Virus record (IMG/VR): IMGVR_UViG_3300025880_000014
Location: 1-64,000 of that record
Source: a virus
DNA length: 64,000 nucleotides
Strand: one strand, 5' to 3'
Shown here piece after piece: positions 9,981 to 19,935 of the stretch (the first letter of the stretch is position 1; the number at the start of each line of letters is the position of its first letter). Below the pieces are notes generated by a model. That model did no database searches and had not been told where the DNA came from. It was given only the letters and a program-made list of their open reading frames with translations. A program made the translations under genes and the position numbers.

Positions 9981-11963
9981 TTATCTTATAATTTCAAGTT
10001 CGAATGTCTTGTTTATTTCGTCAACGCAAACTAATTCGATATATGGCTTATTACTTAATAGATCGGTTGAGTTGATCGTATTTTTTAATACCCATTTATC
10101 TTTTTTACCTACGTATATATTAATTCCATTATTATCTAAGTCTAAAATAGGTGTTTTAAAAGCTAATTTAACAATATGTCCTAATTTAACAGGGATAACG
10201 CTGTCATCTAAGTATATATCCAAATCACTAGTGAACGTCTCTCCTTGCTCAGTGTATATTCTAATTAGATTATCATATCTCTTAAGTCTTGTCCATATCC
10301 CAATACCAGATGCAGCTTGTTGAGGATTCCAAGGTGATGTTTCACTTATTTTATCAACAACAACATTTCCACTAGAATCGTATGTGTGTAATTCATTAAG
10401 ACTATATCCGTTGTTTGTGTTTTGTATTTTTATTTTTTCCGGGTTACTTTTATCTATTAAGATACCATTTCCAGCTGCAATAACGTCTGTGTTGTATTGA
10501 ACTGCTGTTGGAATCTTACCACTGATAACCTGGTTTAATCTGTCATTTGTCTTAGATATAATATCTAAGATTGATCCAGCATTGCTAAAGTTTAATGATG
10601 CATCTTCGATAGATTGCTCTAATGCTTCTACTTTAACAGAGATAGAGCTTTGATCAACTGAAGTCATCATTAAATTTTCTAAACTATCTAATCTGTTAGA
10701 TATGATATTAAATCTATGACTAGCTTCTGCTAATATTTTAGCAGCATTTTCTAAAGAACTTGTAGTATCAAAAAACAAATCCATCGAGAACGTTGTAAAG
10801 TCATTGATGTTTGTTTCAATACCTACATTATCTAAAGATGAATTAAACTTAACGTTTAATTTTAAAGCAAATGCATTTCCGTTTAGTCCAGTTACTTCGT
10901 TTGGCTTATATTTACTTAATTCAGGTAGATACCATCCCGTATTAGCAGGATCATATTTCCAGTTGTCTAATATAATAACACCATATAGGTTAGTTGTTCT
11001 ATTTCCTGGGTTTGATTTAGAGTAAACATCATAGTATACTAAAATTGCATTGAATCTAAAATCTCCACCTCTTTTCGAGTAGTCTTGAATTGTACTTAAC
11101 TTAGAGTCTGCATCAATTGCAGCATAAGATACTGGATTCCATTCAATTCCGTAATTGTATGTTGAATTCGGATCGATATTAATTGTACCGTTTTCAGAAT
11201 CTGCAAGAGACTCTAATGAAATATTAGAATCTGGGTGAGCTTGACCATCTCTTCCGTTAATATAAGAACCTGGCTGATATGCGGTAGCTGTTGTGTTAAA
11301 GGTTGAATTTTTAAATAAAACTGTTGGAGTGTATCCAGCTGAAGTAGGAACATTAATGAAAACTTCATTATAAGTATCACCGTTATAATTTTTATCATTA
11401 GTTACGTCTACATTTCCTAAGTATTTCACTACTTGGCCGTATTCAGATCCACTTTGAATTGAATCATCTTCTTCAACTACTCTATTATAACCTGAAGTTG
11501 CTTCTTGCGAATTAGCAGGTCTTGTTCTAAATGCTCCAATTTCATTTAACCATTTAAAAAAGATTTTTTCTGAATCAGATGCATATATTGTGCTATCAAA
11601 ATCGTCATCCGTTAAGATAAAATTCTCAAGGTTGAGCGCATAATTCTGGAACGTAGTAGCAAAATGGCGATTTGCGTTATCGTCCGGAGAAGTCGCATCA
11701 TAATTAGGTGCAATCCCTGGTAAGCCGGTTACCGGGTCAACAGCAACTGGTCCACCCTCATGTAAATTACCGAATTGTATGTAATTGTTTGTTGAATTAC
11801 CTGAAGGTTCTGCAACCACTGGTAAATCTAATAGAGCGAATTTCGAATATTCAAAAACAACATCTGGATTATAGTATGCGCGTGTAAGATCTCTAGCAGC
11901 ACTAGAAAAAGCGTACATAGTACCTCCCTGTTCTTGAGGAATTCTAATTAATGGTGTAGCCAT
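9981..11963 (-). CDS. Virion structural protein (baseplate/fibre region)
   Basis: The product has 660 residues and starts MATPLIRIPQEQGGTMYAFS. The first two thirds are Asn/Asp/Tyr-rich and beta-like. A helical segment at about residues 400-480 (repeated S-L-E-N, L-E-Q-S-I-E patterns) could form a short trimeric coiled coil. The C-terminus is again beta-rich. It follows the 181-residue gene by 17 nt and precedes the 1219-residue gene by 2 nt. Its position downstream of the gp6- and tail-protein-I-like genes matches where T4-type phages keep wedge or fibre-connector proteins (gp8-gp11). Homology to any one of them is not visible. Confidence 0.75.
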   Translation of the reverse strand: MATPLIRIPQEQGGTMYAFSSAARDLTRAYYNPDVVFEYSKFALLDLPVVAEPSGNSTNNYIQFGNLHEGGPVAVDPVTGLPGIAPNYDATSPDDNANRHFATTFQNYALNLENFILTDDDFDSTIYASDSEKIFFKWLNEIGAFRTRPANSQEATSGYNRVVEEDDSIQSGSEYGQVVKYLGNVDVTNDKNYNGDTYNEVFINVPTSAGYTPTVLFKNSTFNTTATAYQPGSYINGRDGQAHPDSNISLESLADSENGTINIDPNSTYNYGIEWNPVSYAAIDADSKLSTIQDYSKRGGDFRFNAILVYYDVYSKSNPGNRTTNLYGVIILDNWKYDPANTGWYLPELSKYKPNEVTGLNGNAFALKLNVKFNSSLDNVGIETNINDFTTFSMDLFFDTTSSLENAAKILAEASHRFNIISNRLDSLENLMMTSVDQSSISVKVEALEQSIEDASLNFSNAGSILDIISKTNDRLNQVISGKIPTAVQYNTDVIAAGNGILIDKSNPEKIKIQNTNNGYSLNELHTYDSSGNVVVDKISETSPWNPQQAASGIGIWTRLKRYDNLIRIYTEQGETFTSDLDIYLDDSVIPVKLGHIVKLAFKTPILDLDNNGINIYVGKKDKWVLKNTINSTDLLSNKPYIELVCVDEINKTFELEIIR

Positions 11964-11980
11964 TTACTTGTTTTATTTTT

Positions 11981-12526
11981 TTAGAATGTTAATGTCGTGT
12001 TAGCATGAGAAATTACATACCATAATGAATTAACTTGTCTTAGTGTTAATGTTCCGTTATCGTTAATTGTGAAGTTAGCTGAAACCCCCGCAACGTTAGA
12101 TGCATCGATTTGAGTATCTTCATCTGCGATAAAAGTTACACATTGTCCTTCTACTCCTAATGCAACTACATTTACTCCTGTTAAAACAGAACCGTCTAAA
12201 ACGTATGTTGATTTTGTGTAAGTTGAGGGCATAACTGATACTGCACCGGTAGATACAGAATAAATTAAACCTTCTTCTAAAGTTAATGATCCTTCGATTG
12301 TTGTCGGTTTTGATAATATAACTGAAGTTGAATCTGCAGATAATACACCAGAGATATTTAATGATGATGCTGCAACCGCCCCGGTAAGGGTTAGTGTTTG
12401 AGTATTAACATCAAGTAAATTACCGATGCTAATCAGCTCGTCGTTCATCTGCTGAAAATTATCGTTTAATACGATTCTTGACGAAGATAGACTATCTGTT
12501 CCTAAAATTGTTGTGATACTTGCCAT
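11981..12526 (-). CDS. Small fibre-like structural protein
   Basis: The product has 181 residues. The N-terminus (MASITTILGTDSLSSSRIVL then NDNFQQMNDEL) is followed by short Ser/Thr/Val-rich repeats that resemble stacked beta strands (LNISGVLSADSTSVILSKPT, then TIEGSLTLEEGLIYSVSTGA). The C-terminus (LRQVNSLWYVISHAN) resembles the beta-rich ends of phage fibre or neck-appendage proteins. The gene ends 17 nt before the 660-residue gene and follows the 907-residue gene without a gap. Probably a small trimeric fibre or baseplate-decoration protein; this is inferred from composition and context. Confidence 0.7.
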   Translation of the reverse strand: MASITTILGTDSLSSSRIVLNDNFQQMNDELISIGNLLDVNTQTLTLTGAVAASSLNISGVLSADSTSVILSKPTTIEGSLTLEEGLIYSVSTGAVSVMPSTYTKSTYVLDGSVLTGVNVVALGVEGQCVTFIADEDTQIDASNVAGVSANFTINDNGTLTLRQVNSLWYVISHANTTLTF

Positions 12527-12527
12527 T

Positions 12528-15251
12528 TTAAATAATTTTTAATATGTTTTTATTTACTGTGTTTTTATTTCCGTTAGAATCCAATAAATCTAAAGATATT
12601 GTATAATATCCCTTGTCGCTAAACAAGTGAGTTAATATTGGATTACTATAATATATATCTTCGATATTTAATGTATTGTTAGTTAATTTCCACTGTTGGC
12701 TAATTATTCCTGGCATGTTACTTAAATCATACGAAAATGTCATATGATTTAAAAGATGCAATTCCGCCATACTATTTACTATATATGTGTCATCAAAACT
12801 AGGGTTATAACTTATAAAGTTAATCTCCTCGTTGATTGCATTCACAGAACTTAAAAAAGATATTGATTTAAAATCAAAACTCCTAGAAGGTTCTTTTCCA
12901 ACTACTAATATATATTCACATTTATCTTCAGTACCGTCCGCATCTATGTCTTTTAAAATTGGATTGTAATTAAATTTAGAAAACAATGGATGCTCTTCTG
13001 GATCTAAAGTTCTTAATTCAAACGCAACGTCATTCCATAAAGAGATTTCAGTATGTAAAGTTGGTAGTGTAGATGTAATTGTATATGAATCTTCGATAGA
13101 ATCTCCAGTTATCGGATCTTCCTGTGTAATTGTTAAAACATCTCCTTGTATTACATTAGTTAAATCTATCTGAAAAGAAGAATTAATGTCTGCGCCGACT
13201 CTTGTCATTTTCCAAGTAATCTCCGGTCCGTCGTCCCATACATGCGCCTTAAGAGATGCCCATTGATATGGGCCAGCAGTTTCACTAAAACCACTTGCAC
13301 TACTAGAATCTAAATATCTCCTAACAGTTGACGCTGCTATTCCATACTGATTTTGATCATATATGTAATTTGCACGATCCATTGTTAAATAATAAGTTCC
13401 AATTACTTCATCAACTGGCGTGATATTTTCTCTTGACCAATCCCAACTAGAACCAGCAGTATCCCATTTATGTTTATATTCTTTCCAGTCTAATTTTTTA
13501 GGTGCTAATTGAGTCAATCCATAAACTTCAACGTTTTTGTTTTTAACTTCAATCGCATCTTTTAAAATCTTAGTACTTTTAACGTTATATAAATCGTATG
13601 CATTTGCCTCAACAGTATAAGTACCAACATAAGGTAAAGTCATTGGAAAATGCAAATATTCTTCGATAGGCCCTCTGAAAGATCTTAGATAATTCTTTGG
13701 TCCTCTTAATACCCATTCAATTTCGTAAACTCCACGATGCCACCAATTATCCCAAGTCAATAGGTGATTACCAGTATCTTCGGCATCCATAAAAGAAAAT
13801 TCAGCAGCATCCCAGCTGTCTTCAATTCCTTCAATGTGTAAATTGATTGGGGCTCCAATTGGAATTCCATCAATTGTGTTAAATGTATCTAAATTGCTAT
13901 TGTAATATTCTGTATAAAAATCAGTAATAGATTCCGCGATAGTTAATTTATCTGAAGAACTAATAGAACCAAAGTCCTGTGCAAATCCTGTAAGTCTATA
14001 ATCAACTTTACGTAAATCTTCTATAAATATATTTCTACCAGACGGCTCAATGACAGGGTTAAATTCAACCCCAGCGTCTTGTGTTTTAATAGATTGTTGG
14101 TTGTTCCAAACGTTTTGATTAAATTGAGAAAAGTAATCACCTTCACCTGTAATATCTACAATCTTAGCTTGCAGTGGAAGATAATCTTTTTGTAATTTCT
14201 TTTTTAATCCGTATAATTTAATTAAAACTTCATCTGGTGAATAGTCAATAGTCTCCTGTACTGTTGGAATATCCCACTCATCTTGTAGCCCTGTTGGTGT
14301 ATTTAATCGATACACTAAACTAAACCTTGAGGTTTTCTTTTGATTTGAGTTTGGTAACTCTCCTCCTTTATTTTTGTCAGCTAAGAAACCAACAACATCT
14401 TGATTTGGAACAGCAACTGCTTTTAATTTTCCAAAGTTTTCAGATTGTTCATTGATATTTAGCCAATATTCTTTTAGTGTGATTTTATCGTATCCAAAGA
14501 AATCAATTGCATTTAGCAGAGCTTTATACGTTCCAATAAATGGCTTGATTTGAGAAGCTTGTAAAAGTAATTCTTTACGCTTTTGATTTAATATAATAAA
14601 ATCAGGAGATTGTTCTTGTATGTTAGAATCTTTAAAGATAAAATAATCTAAATCATCTAAGTTCATTCCCATGTTAGAAAGTAAAGTTCTTAGTCTTTCA
14701 TCCTCTCCTTCGACTTCACCGTATACTTTAATTTGTGCAATCTCTCTAGTTTCAACACCATCAACTAATTCAGTAATGCTTAAAGTTCTAATGTGAAAAC
14801 CTTCATCACTAGAATTTAGTGCAACTTGTGCAGTTATTGGTGTGGCTTTTAAATTATCTGTAACTACTTTTATATCGTTAGATGTTGAGGTTGAAGTAGT
14901 TGCCGGCAGTAGTTGACCTACTTGTGAATTATCTATTTGTATGTATAATTCTCCTGAATCTTGCTTAGCACTATATAGAAATAAATCTTCGCTCGTATTA
15001 TAGTCATCTTTAAATCTAAATTTAAAAGAAACTTCACCAGTAGATTCTGCAATTGGAGTTACGTGTAACTTTTCACCTAAAGGCCCTACGACTTCTTCTA
15101 ATATATGTAAAGTTAATGTCTCATATAGCTCAGTAGAAACAACTGGTAAATATGAAACCCCTTTCCAAATATTTAATTCATTGTCATAAATTAAATTTAA
15201 GTCATTAGATTCACTATCAAAAAATCTTAGATTGCTATAAGTGTTTGCCAT
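12528..15251 (-). CDS. Tail protein I / baseplate wedge gp7-like protein
   Basis: The product has 907 residues. Around residues 225-265 there is a segment (LLLQASQIKPFIGTYKALLN, then AIDFFGYDKITLKEYW) resembling the P2 gpI tail-protein family (a helix, conserved G-T, then an aromatic/acidic E-Y/W pair). The C-terminal part has Ig/PKD-like stretches (GTYTVEANAYDLYN; MTFSYDLSNMPGI). The gene directly follows the gp6/baseplate-J-like gene and one small gene. In T4, gp7 follows gp6 and gp25, so synteny supports a wedge role. Its start overlaps the stop of the 90-residue gene by 1 nt. The family link is tentative; a structural role is likely. Confidence 0.6.
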   Translation of the reverse strand: MANTYSNLRFFDSESNDLNLIYDNELNIWKGVSYLPVVSTELYETLTLHILEEVVGPLGEKLHVTPIAESTGEVSFKFRFKDDYNTSEDLFLYSAKQDSGELYIQIDNSQVGQLLPATTSTSTSNDIKVVTDNLKATPITAQVALNSSDEGFHIRTLSITELVDGVETREIAQIKVYGEVEGEDERLRTLLSNMGMNLDDLDYFIFKDSNIQEQSPDFIILNQKRKELLLQASQIKPFIGTYKALLNAIDFFGYDKITLKEYWLNINEQSENFGKLKAVAVPNQDVVGFLADKNKGGELPNSNQKKTSRFSLVYRLNTPTGLQDEWDIPTVQETIDYSPDEVLIKLYGLKKKLQKDYLPLQAKIVDITGEGDYFSQFNQNVWNNQQSIKTQDAGVEFNPVIEPSGRNIFIEDLRKVDYRLTGFAQDFGSISSSDKLTIAESITDFYTEYYNSNLDTFNTIDGIPIGAPINLHIEGIEDSWDAAEFSFMDAEDTGNHLLTWDNWWHRGVYEIEWVLRGPKNYLRSFRGPIEEYLHFPMTLPYVGTYTVEANAYDLYNVKSTKILKDAIEVKNKNVEVYGLTQLAPKKLDWKEYKHKWDTAGSSWDWSRENITPVDEVIGTYYLTMDRANYIYDQNQYGIAASTVRRYLDSSSASGFSETAGPYQWASLKAHVWDDGPEITWKMTRVGADINSSFQIDLTNVIQGDVLTITQEDPITGDSIEDSYTITSTLPTLHTEISLWNDVAFELRTLDPEEHPLFSKFNYNPILKDIDADGTEDKCEYILVVGKEPSRSFDFKSISFLSSVNAINEEINFISYNPSFDDTYIVNSMAELHLLNHMTFSYDLSNMPGIISQQWKLTNNTLNIEDIYYSNPILTHLFSDKGYYTISLDLLDSNGNKNTVNKNILKII

Positions 15252-15523
15252 TATCTAAAGTTTTTATAATCTTTTTTAGTTGTAAATGATTTGAATCCTT
15301 TTAAATAAGTTACCGAACCAACTAGATCCGATAATACCTTTTGGATTAAAACTATAAAATCATTCATTCTATTATTTCTAACAATATAAGGAGAAATAGA
15401 TTTTCTTAGCATGTTATTTGTATAATCATTACCTAAGTTTTTGCGATTATCCATCGCACTCTCTCGAATACTATAATTCCTTTTCTGTCTGCTCTTAAAT
15501 AGATTTTGTATTAATGATGCCAT
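15251..15523 (-). CDS. Small basic protein in the baseplate operon
   Basis: The product has 90 residues and is rich in Lys, Arg and Asn (KSRQKRNYSIRESAMDNRK near the N-terminus). It is squeezed between the gp6-like and tail-protein-I-like genes, with 1-nt overlaps on both sides, indicating tight translational coupling. The C-terminal half (FIVLIQKVLSDLVGSVTYLK) looks amphipathic helical. No family recognised. Context suggests a baseplate wedge accessory or assembly factor. Confidence 0.7.
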   Translation of the reverse strand: MASLIQNLFKSRQKRNYSIRESAMDNRKNLGNDYTNNMLRKSISPYIVRNNRMNDFIVLIQKVLSDLVGSVTYLKGFKSFTTKKDYKNFR

Positions 15524-17343
15524 TATAGTGCTTTTCTATTTTTAGCTTGTATTTTAGAAAATATTGTGTTTGGTACTGCGGGTTCATCAAAGTAAATTGA
15601 TAGTGCAGCCTGTTCTCCTAGTTTAGCATCGTCTGGGATTTCAACTCCATCACGATCTAACCAACCTCCTCTAAATAAGGCAACTTCTTCTTTACCTAAT
15701 AAAATATCTCCAAAAGAATCTAAATTAATAACATCCTCTGGTAAAGCAGCATTAGGTTCAAAACTTATCTTTCTTTCAGTAACTGTTCTCTTAAAGAAAA
15801 CATATTTTTGTTTTCCATTACCAATGTCTTCTAATATAGGAGTTGATGGTGTTACCATAACTTTCTCTAGAGTGTAGTATCCTTGTCTCCTTGCATCTTC
15901 TTCTACTTTCGAGATAAATCTTACATTTACGGAATCAATCCCCTCAATGCTCTCTAAAAGGGCTATGATGTCTGACTTTGGTAAACGATCTCTTCTTGTT
16001 ATATTAATTAAATAGTCTGATATTTTAGATCTGATTTCAGAATACAGTGCTGGTTTATTATAACCTTCAAAATATCTAACCTTTACATCCATACTAAAAT
16101 ATTGAACATCTGGCTCAACGATCTTAACTTCAGTTGTTACCATTTGTTGGCCACTATTTTCAAGTAATTCTAAGAATCCATTCTTTTCATCACTTGAGAA
16201 AAAGAATTCATCTAATTCTAAGTTAAAGTAATCTTTATTCTTAGTTAATTTTCTAGCAGTATCGGGTAGCATGAATAAATAAATCACGTTATCATCGTCA
16301 ATGTATCCGTCATCTGTTGTATTGTATGCATCTAAATAAGAGAACATTCCGTATCTTGATAGAAAGTGCTCGAATGCTTCTGGGTTTGCCAATACAAATG
16401 AGTGAGATTGCAATGGGGCAATTAATTTAGTTAATTCAGTAGGTTCTGGATCTGCTCCCATTTTAGGTGCCGCAGTAAAAGATGATTCTAATAACTCATT
16501 TAAGTCATAAGTTTCTCCTAAAGAATCAAATCCTTCAGTTATAAATTTAAAAGTAAGATCCTTTGATCCTGTTAAATTACCCTTTGCTCCGTCAGTAATT
16601 AAATATTCTACATCAATAGAAGAACCAGAGGCTGGAATTTCACCAAAAGAACCATTTCCAAAATAAATATCTAATCCTCCGTTGATTCCAGTTTTAACTA
16701 AATATCCTTTGGTACCAACTTTCATATCGTATAGTGAATCATATTTAGTCCATAGTTCACTGTTAACACTAACTCTAACTGAATGGTGATCTGTGTTTTT
16801 CTTAGTAATTACATTGAATGATTGTAATTTTTCACCAGTTGCTGTTATTGTTTGAGTTTCTATTTTACCTTGGGTTACTGGAATATAAATATAGTTAACA
16901 TTACTTTTTTCAATTCTAAATTGATCGTTGTTTGTCTTTAAAATATATTCTAAACCATTAGACGTACATTTTATAATAGAATTTTGTGGTATGTTAAGAG
17001 CGTCTCCTGCAATATCAGTAGCTGCTGTCGTGTTTAATCTTATTTTTATTTCACCGTATGCACTTGCTCCTCTAAATGCGTCGTGCCCTGCTAATCTAGC
17101 AAGTCCATAAATAGATTCATTATTTTGTGCAGTTAATATATTTTGTTCAACCGTTGCGTCTTCTATGTAGAAGAAAATAAGTTTAGTTATTTCAGATAAT
17201 ACATCTAATACTTGAGAGAATGGAGACGCTGTTGTGAATAATTCGCCAGTCCTTCCATATAAACGAGAAATATATGACCTCGTATCTGAGATCATTTCGT
17301 TTGCTCTTAATCTAGTTGCATTTAAAAATTTAAATTCAGCCAT
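15523..17343 (-). CDS. Baseplate wedge protein, gp6 / baseplate-J-like
   Basis: This 606-residue protein matches the pattern of T4 gp6 and the phage baseplate J family. An N-terminal helical part (LRANEMISDTRSYISRLYGR, YIEDATVEQNILTAQN) is followed by the typical beta domain (GDALNIPQNSIIKCTSNGLE, VTQGKIETQTITATGE) and the family-typical stretch GGLDIYFGNGSFGEIPASGS. A C-terminal domain with VEYLITDGAKGNLTG-type and ferredoxin-like segments completes it. In T4, gp6 forms the inner ring of the baseplate wedges and triggers sheath contraction. It lies directly downstream of the gp25-like gene, the usual order in contractile phages and related injection systems. Length agrees with T4 gp6 (660 residues). 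Confidence 0.88.
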   Translation of the reverse strand: MAEFKFLNATRLRANEMISDTRSYISRLYGRTGELFTTASPFSQVLDVLSEITKLIFFYIEDATVEQNILTAQNNESIYGLARLAGHDAFRGASAYGEIKIRLNTTAATDIAGDALNIPQNSIIKCTSNGLEYILKTNNDQFRIEKSNVNYIYIPVTQGKIETQTITATGEKLQSFNVITKKNTDHHSVRVSVNSELWTKYDSLYDMKVGTKGYLVKTGINGGLDIYFGNGSFGEIPASGSSIDVEYLITDGAKGNLTGSKDLTFKFITEGFDSLGETYDLNELLESSFTAAPKMGADPEPTELTKLIAPLQSHSFVLANPEAFEHFLSRYGMFSYLDAYNTTDDGYIDDDNVIYLFMLPDTARKLTKNKDYFNLELDEFFFSSDEKNGFLELLENSGQQMVTTEVKIVEPDVQYFSMDVKVRYFEGYNKPALYSEIRSKISDYLINITRRDRLPKSDIIALLESIEGIDSVNVRFISKVEEDARRQGYYTLEKVMVTPSTPILEDIGNGKQKYVFFKRTVTERKISFEPNAALPEDVINLDSFGDILLGKEEVALFRGGWLDRDGVEIPDDAKLGEQAALSIYFDEPAVPNTIFSKIQAKNRKAL

Positions 17344-17360
17344 TGTTTATTTTTATAATT

Positions 17361-17714
17361 TTATATATAGACTCCTAATTGGAATCTAGAATCTACTGTA
17401 ATATCTAAAAAGACTACGTGGTTTGCCACATCATCGACTACTTCAATACCAACACTAACGTTATATTTAGAAGCTAGTGGTATAAATTCAGCTATTTGAT
17501 TATCAATAACTGTTTTTAATTGATAGTCATTATATCTTAACTCATATACATAATCTTCTAAGTTTGCTCCAAAATTAGGTTGCCCTAATACTTCTCCCTT
17601 TCTAGTGAAAAGCATTGTTTGTATCTGCGTTAACAACATTGACAATTCACTGTCCTGTTGCATTACATCAGATTTATAGTTAGGTTCCCCAATATTTTTT
17701 ACGTAAAACTCCAT
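17361..17714 (-). CDS. Baseplate wedge protein, gp25-like
   Basis: This 117-residue protein belongs to the GPW/gp25 family. The visible signature is the segment ending in a short-loop motif (FTRKGEVLGQPNFGANLEDY), followed by a helix and a beta hairpin (HVVFLDITVDSRFQLGVYI). T4 gp25 is 132 residues. In contractile tails gp25 sits at the inner baseplate next to gp6 and gp53 and nucleates the sheath. The gene is 17 nt upstream of the gp6-like gene. T4 gp25 was once called a lysozyme, but this family is structural, and no lysozyme catalytic motif is seen here. Confidence 0.9.
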   Translation of the reverse strand: MEFYVKNIGEPNYKSDVMQQDSELSMLLTQIQTMLFTRKGEVLGQPNFGANLEDYVYELRYNDYQLKTVIDNQIAEFIPLASKYNVSVGIEVVDDVANHVVFLDITVDSRFQLGVYI

Positions 17715-17730
17715 ATGATTATATATACGT

Positions 17731-18561
17731 TTAAGAATGCATCATCCAATCCGTTCCTTCGTCTCCTTTTATTTCTTCAATTATTGCTTCTAATTCTCCT
17801 TCTCCTAATCCCTGTATAAGATCTGCATTTACTTGAATATTTCCAGGTAATGTAAATCCGAATATTCCTAGTTTTTGACCTAAAGAAACTTTGATCTTTG
17901 CTGCACAATATCTAAAGAATGCTTCATCTCCAAAGAGAGCGCATTCCGGAATAGTTTCGTAAACTTCAAGTATAATATCTCTTTTAGGTGTTTCTCCTGT
18001 GAATTTAAGTTCGTGTGTTAATTGGTTATAATTAAAACTAATTGGGTTATCTATGATTTGTCTAGCAAGATCATAAAAACTTTCGTTAATTACATATGAT
18101 TGTAGGTTTTCTGCAGCTGCTGCTGTGTTTGCACCGCCATATGTTCCTTGCATCATCATTCTTTCCATACTGAAATCTCCTTTTTGAAAATCAATATCGC
18201 TTGAACCTCCCCATCTTGAACCAGTTTCTGAACAACCATACACTGAGTATATTTCGTTTCCGCCAGTTGATGGGTCCATTCCTGGTAGTGTAAAAGATCT
18301 TGTTGCTTTAAATTTGTCAGACTCAAATAGAGCGTGAGGTAAAACCACAAAACTTTCTTTGACAGAATATTCATAGTTTTTATAAAACCATTTTTTAGCT
18401 CTTTTAACTATGTTTTGAACTTCCTTTTTTGGTAAATTCATTGGGATCATACAAGAACCTGTAACATCATCGGCTAATTCTAATACAAATGTATTAAAAC
18501 AATCATTTCCTGGTTCTATGTCGTCTAGCCATGATTCTTGACCTACAAAAATATTACTCAT
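17731..18561 (-). CDS. Conserved virion structural protein of the baseplate operon
   Basis: The product has 276 residues. An N-terminal acidic part (EPGNDCFNTFVLELADDVTG) precedes a helical region (VQNIVKRAKKWFYKNYEYSV), a Gly/Ser-rich loop region and a C-terminal helical domain with FFRYCAAKIKVSLGQKLGIF. No enzymatic motif is visible. The gene lies 16 nt upstream of the gp25-like gene and downstream of the amidoligase-like gene. It resembles uncharacterised structural proteins found beside gp25 in large myoviruses, but I cannot name the family. Baseplate or tail role by context. Confidence 0.7.
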   Translation of the reverse strand: MSNIFVGQESWLDDIEPGNDCFNTFVLELADDVTGSCMIPMNLPKKEVQNIVKRAKKWFYKNYEYSVKESFVVLPHALFESDKFKATRSFTLPGMDPSTGGNEIYSVYGCSETGSRWGGSSDIDFQKGDFSMERMMMQGTYGGANTAAAAENLQSYVINESFYDLARQIIDNPISFNYNQLTHELKFTGETPKRDIILEVYETIPECALFGDEAFFRYCAAKIKVSLGQKLGIFGFTLPGNIQVNADLIQGLGEGELEAIIEEIKGDEGTDWMMHS

Positions 18562-18578
18562 TTTTATTATTTTATTTT

Positions 18579-19871
18579 TTAAACTTCGTTGTATAGGATC
18601 TTTTCAGTTCCTTTAAACTTTGCTAATTTTTTATCGTATCTTCCTTCTCTAAATATACCGTCTTCCATAGTACCTTTTAAGATACCATCACCATATATAT
18701 AACCGTCTTTTACCGTAACACTCTGGTGAATATAACTGCTTTTTACTTTAGATGAAACAATTTCACAATTGTCATAAAAATTACAATCATGAATATCTGA
18801 ACCTTCTATTTTACATCTAAATAGATCACAGTAAAATAACTCACCACGAATATCACACTCGATAAAATCATATCTTTCTAATTCAACACAATATTTTAAT
18901 TCACCTTTATTAACTTGAATTTTACCGGTATCTGAATCATAATTAATATGCCCCTTAACAAGAGAACCATGTGTAAATAATCTAATTACCCTTTCTTTAA
19001 TATTTTGCCAATGTAGGTCTAAAATCTGAGCATCTTTTCTTAAATCAACCGTAAACTCTACGTTTTTCCAGTTTTTTTCAATTGCTCTCCAATTAGATCT
19101 AGCGTCGATAATTCTTTTGTTCTCAGCCAATATCCTTCTTAACTCTATTGCATTAAGTTGTGTGAAATGATTATCTTCAGTCGAATTCCAAAGTTGTATT
19201 AGAAATTGATCTAACATGTGTAGGATTGATGATGTTTTCTTTTCCCAATCAGCTCCTCCAATATATCTAAACTCTAAATAATTTTTATGTCTTTTATCGA
19301 AGTTGATTCCATAGTATTTAGAATCAGGGTAGATGAAGTTTTGTGAGTGTATATGTTCTCCGTTAAAAAAACTCATACCTGATTTTGGAAGTACAAATTT
19401 TATAGATTTAGCATATGCTGAATCTTCTCTTTCCGGAAAGAATTTAAAAACCTTGTCCTCTTTAAAATCTAATATAAATTTAAGAACATTCATTTTAGAA
19501 ATTCTGTTCTTTTCTTTTATCTGATTTTTATCAAAAGATAGGTTTAAGTGAATTGATGATCTGTCGTTAGTGTAACCATTTTCTTCAATCCATCTGCATA
19601 CATTAATGATCATCAGTCGAGCAGCGTAATATGGAAGTGCACCAGTAACAAGCTCCATTAGCTTTTCACCACCACTCATATCAGGCTCTATTTTAAACTC
19701 ATCTGCTGTAACTTCAAAATCGCTATGCGCCTTTGCTTCAACTCTTATTTTTTTACCAATAAGCTTTGCAAGTTCTTTTGCAGTTTCGTCAATTGTCTTA
19801 TTAGAATAGAATTCAAATTCTACTCCAACCAGACATTTTTTTAGTATTTCTGAATCGTTAAATGTGTTCAT
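18579..19871 (-). CDS. Amidoligase-like (COOH-NH2 ligase) protein with C-terminal beta-helix repeats
   Basis: This is a 430-residue two-part protein. The N-terminus carries VGVEFEFYS (residues 15-23), the G-x-E-x-E-F start typical of the amidoligase (glutamine-synthetase-like COOH-NH2 ligase) fold. DRSSIHLNLSF near residue 103 resembles the family's His-containing strand, and YLEFRYIGGADW near residue 198 the third conserved element. Residues of about 325-400 form pentapeptide-like repeats (FIECDIRGELFYCDLFRC) expected to fold as a right-handed beta helix. Amidoligases make ATP-dependent amide bonds to peptides or small molecules. The gene sits between small genes and the baseplate operon. 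Substrate unknown; it may modify a virion or host protein. Confidence 0.65.
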   Translation of the reverse strand: MNTFNDSEILKKCLVGVEFEFYSNKTIDETAKELAKLIGKKIRVEAKAHSDFEVTADEFKIEPDMSGGEKLMELVTGALPYYAARLMIINVCRWIEENGYTNDRSSIHLNLSFDKNQIKEKNRISKMNVLKFILDFKEDKVFKFFPEREDSAYAKSIKFVLPKSGMSFFNGEHIHSQNFIYPDSKYYGINFDKRHKNYLEFRYIGGADWEKKTSSILHMLDQFLIQLWNSTEDNHFTQLNAIELRRILAENKRIIDARSNWRAIEKNWKNVEFTVDLRKDAQILDLHWQNIKERVIRLFTHGSLVKGHINYDSDTGKIQVNKGELKYCVELERYDFIECDIRGELFYCDLFRCKIEGSDIHDCNFYDNCEIVSSKVKSSYIHQSVTVKDGYIYGDGILKGTMEDGIFREGRYDKKLAKFKGTEKILYNEV

Positions 19872-19935
19872 CCTAGAATATATGTTAAACTTAAGTTAGT
19901 TTATATATTCAAGATATATTATGATAATATTGAAA

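Noticed and set aside
9967-10323. 118-residue plus-strand frame
   Set aside because: Lies entirely opposite the 660-residue structural gene; Leu/Ser/Ile low complexity typical of antisense frames in AT-rich DNA.
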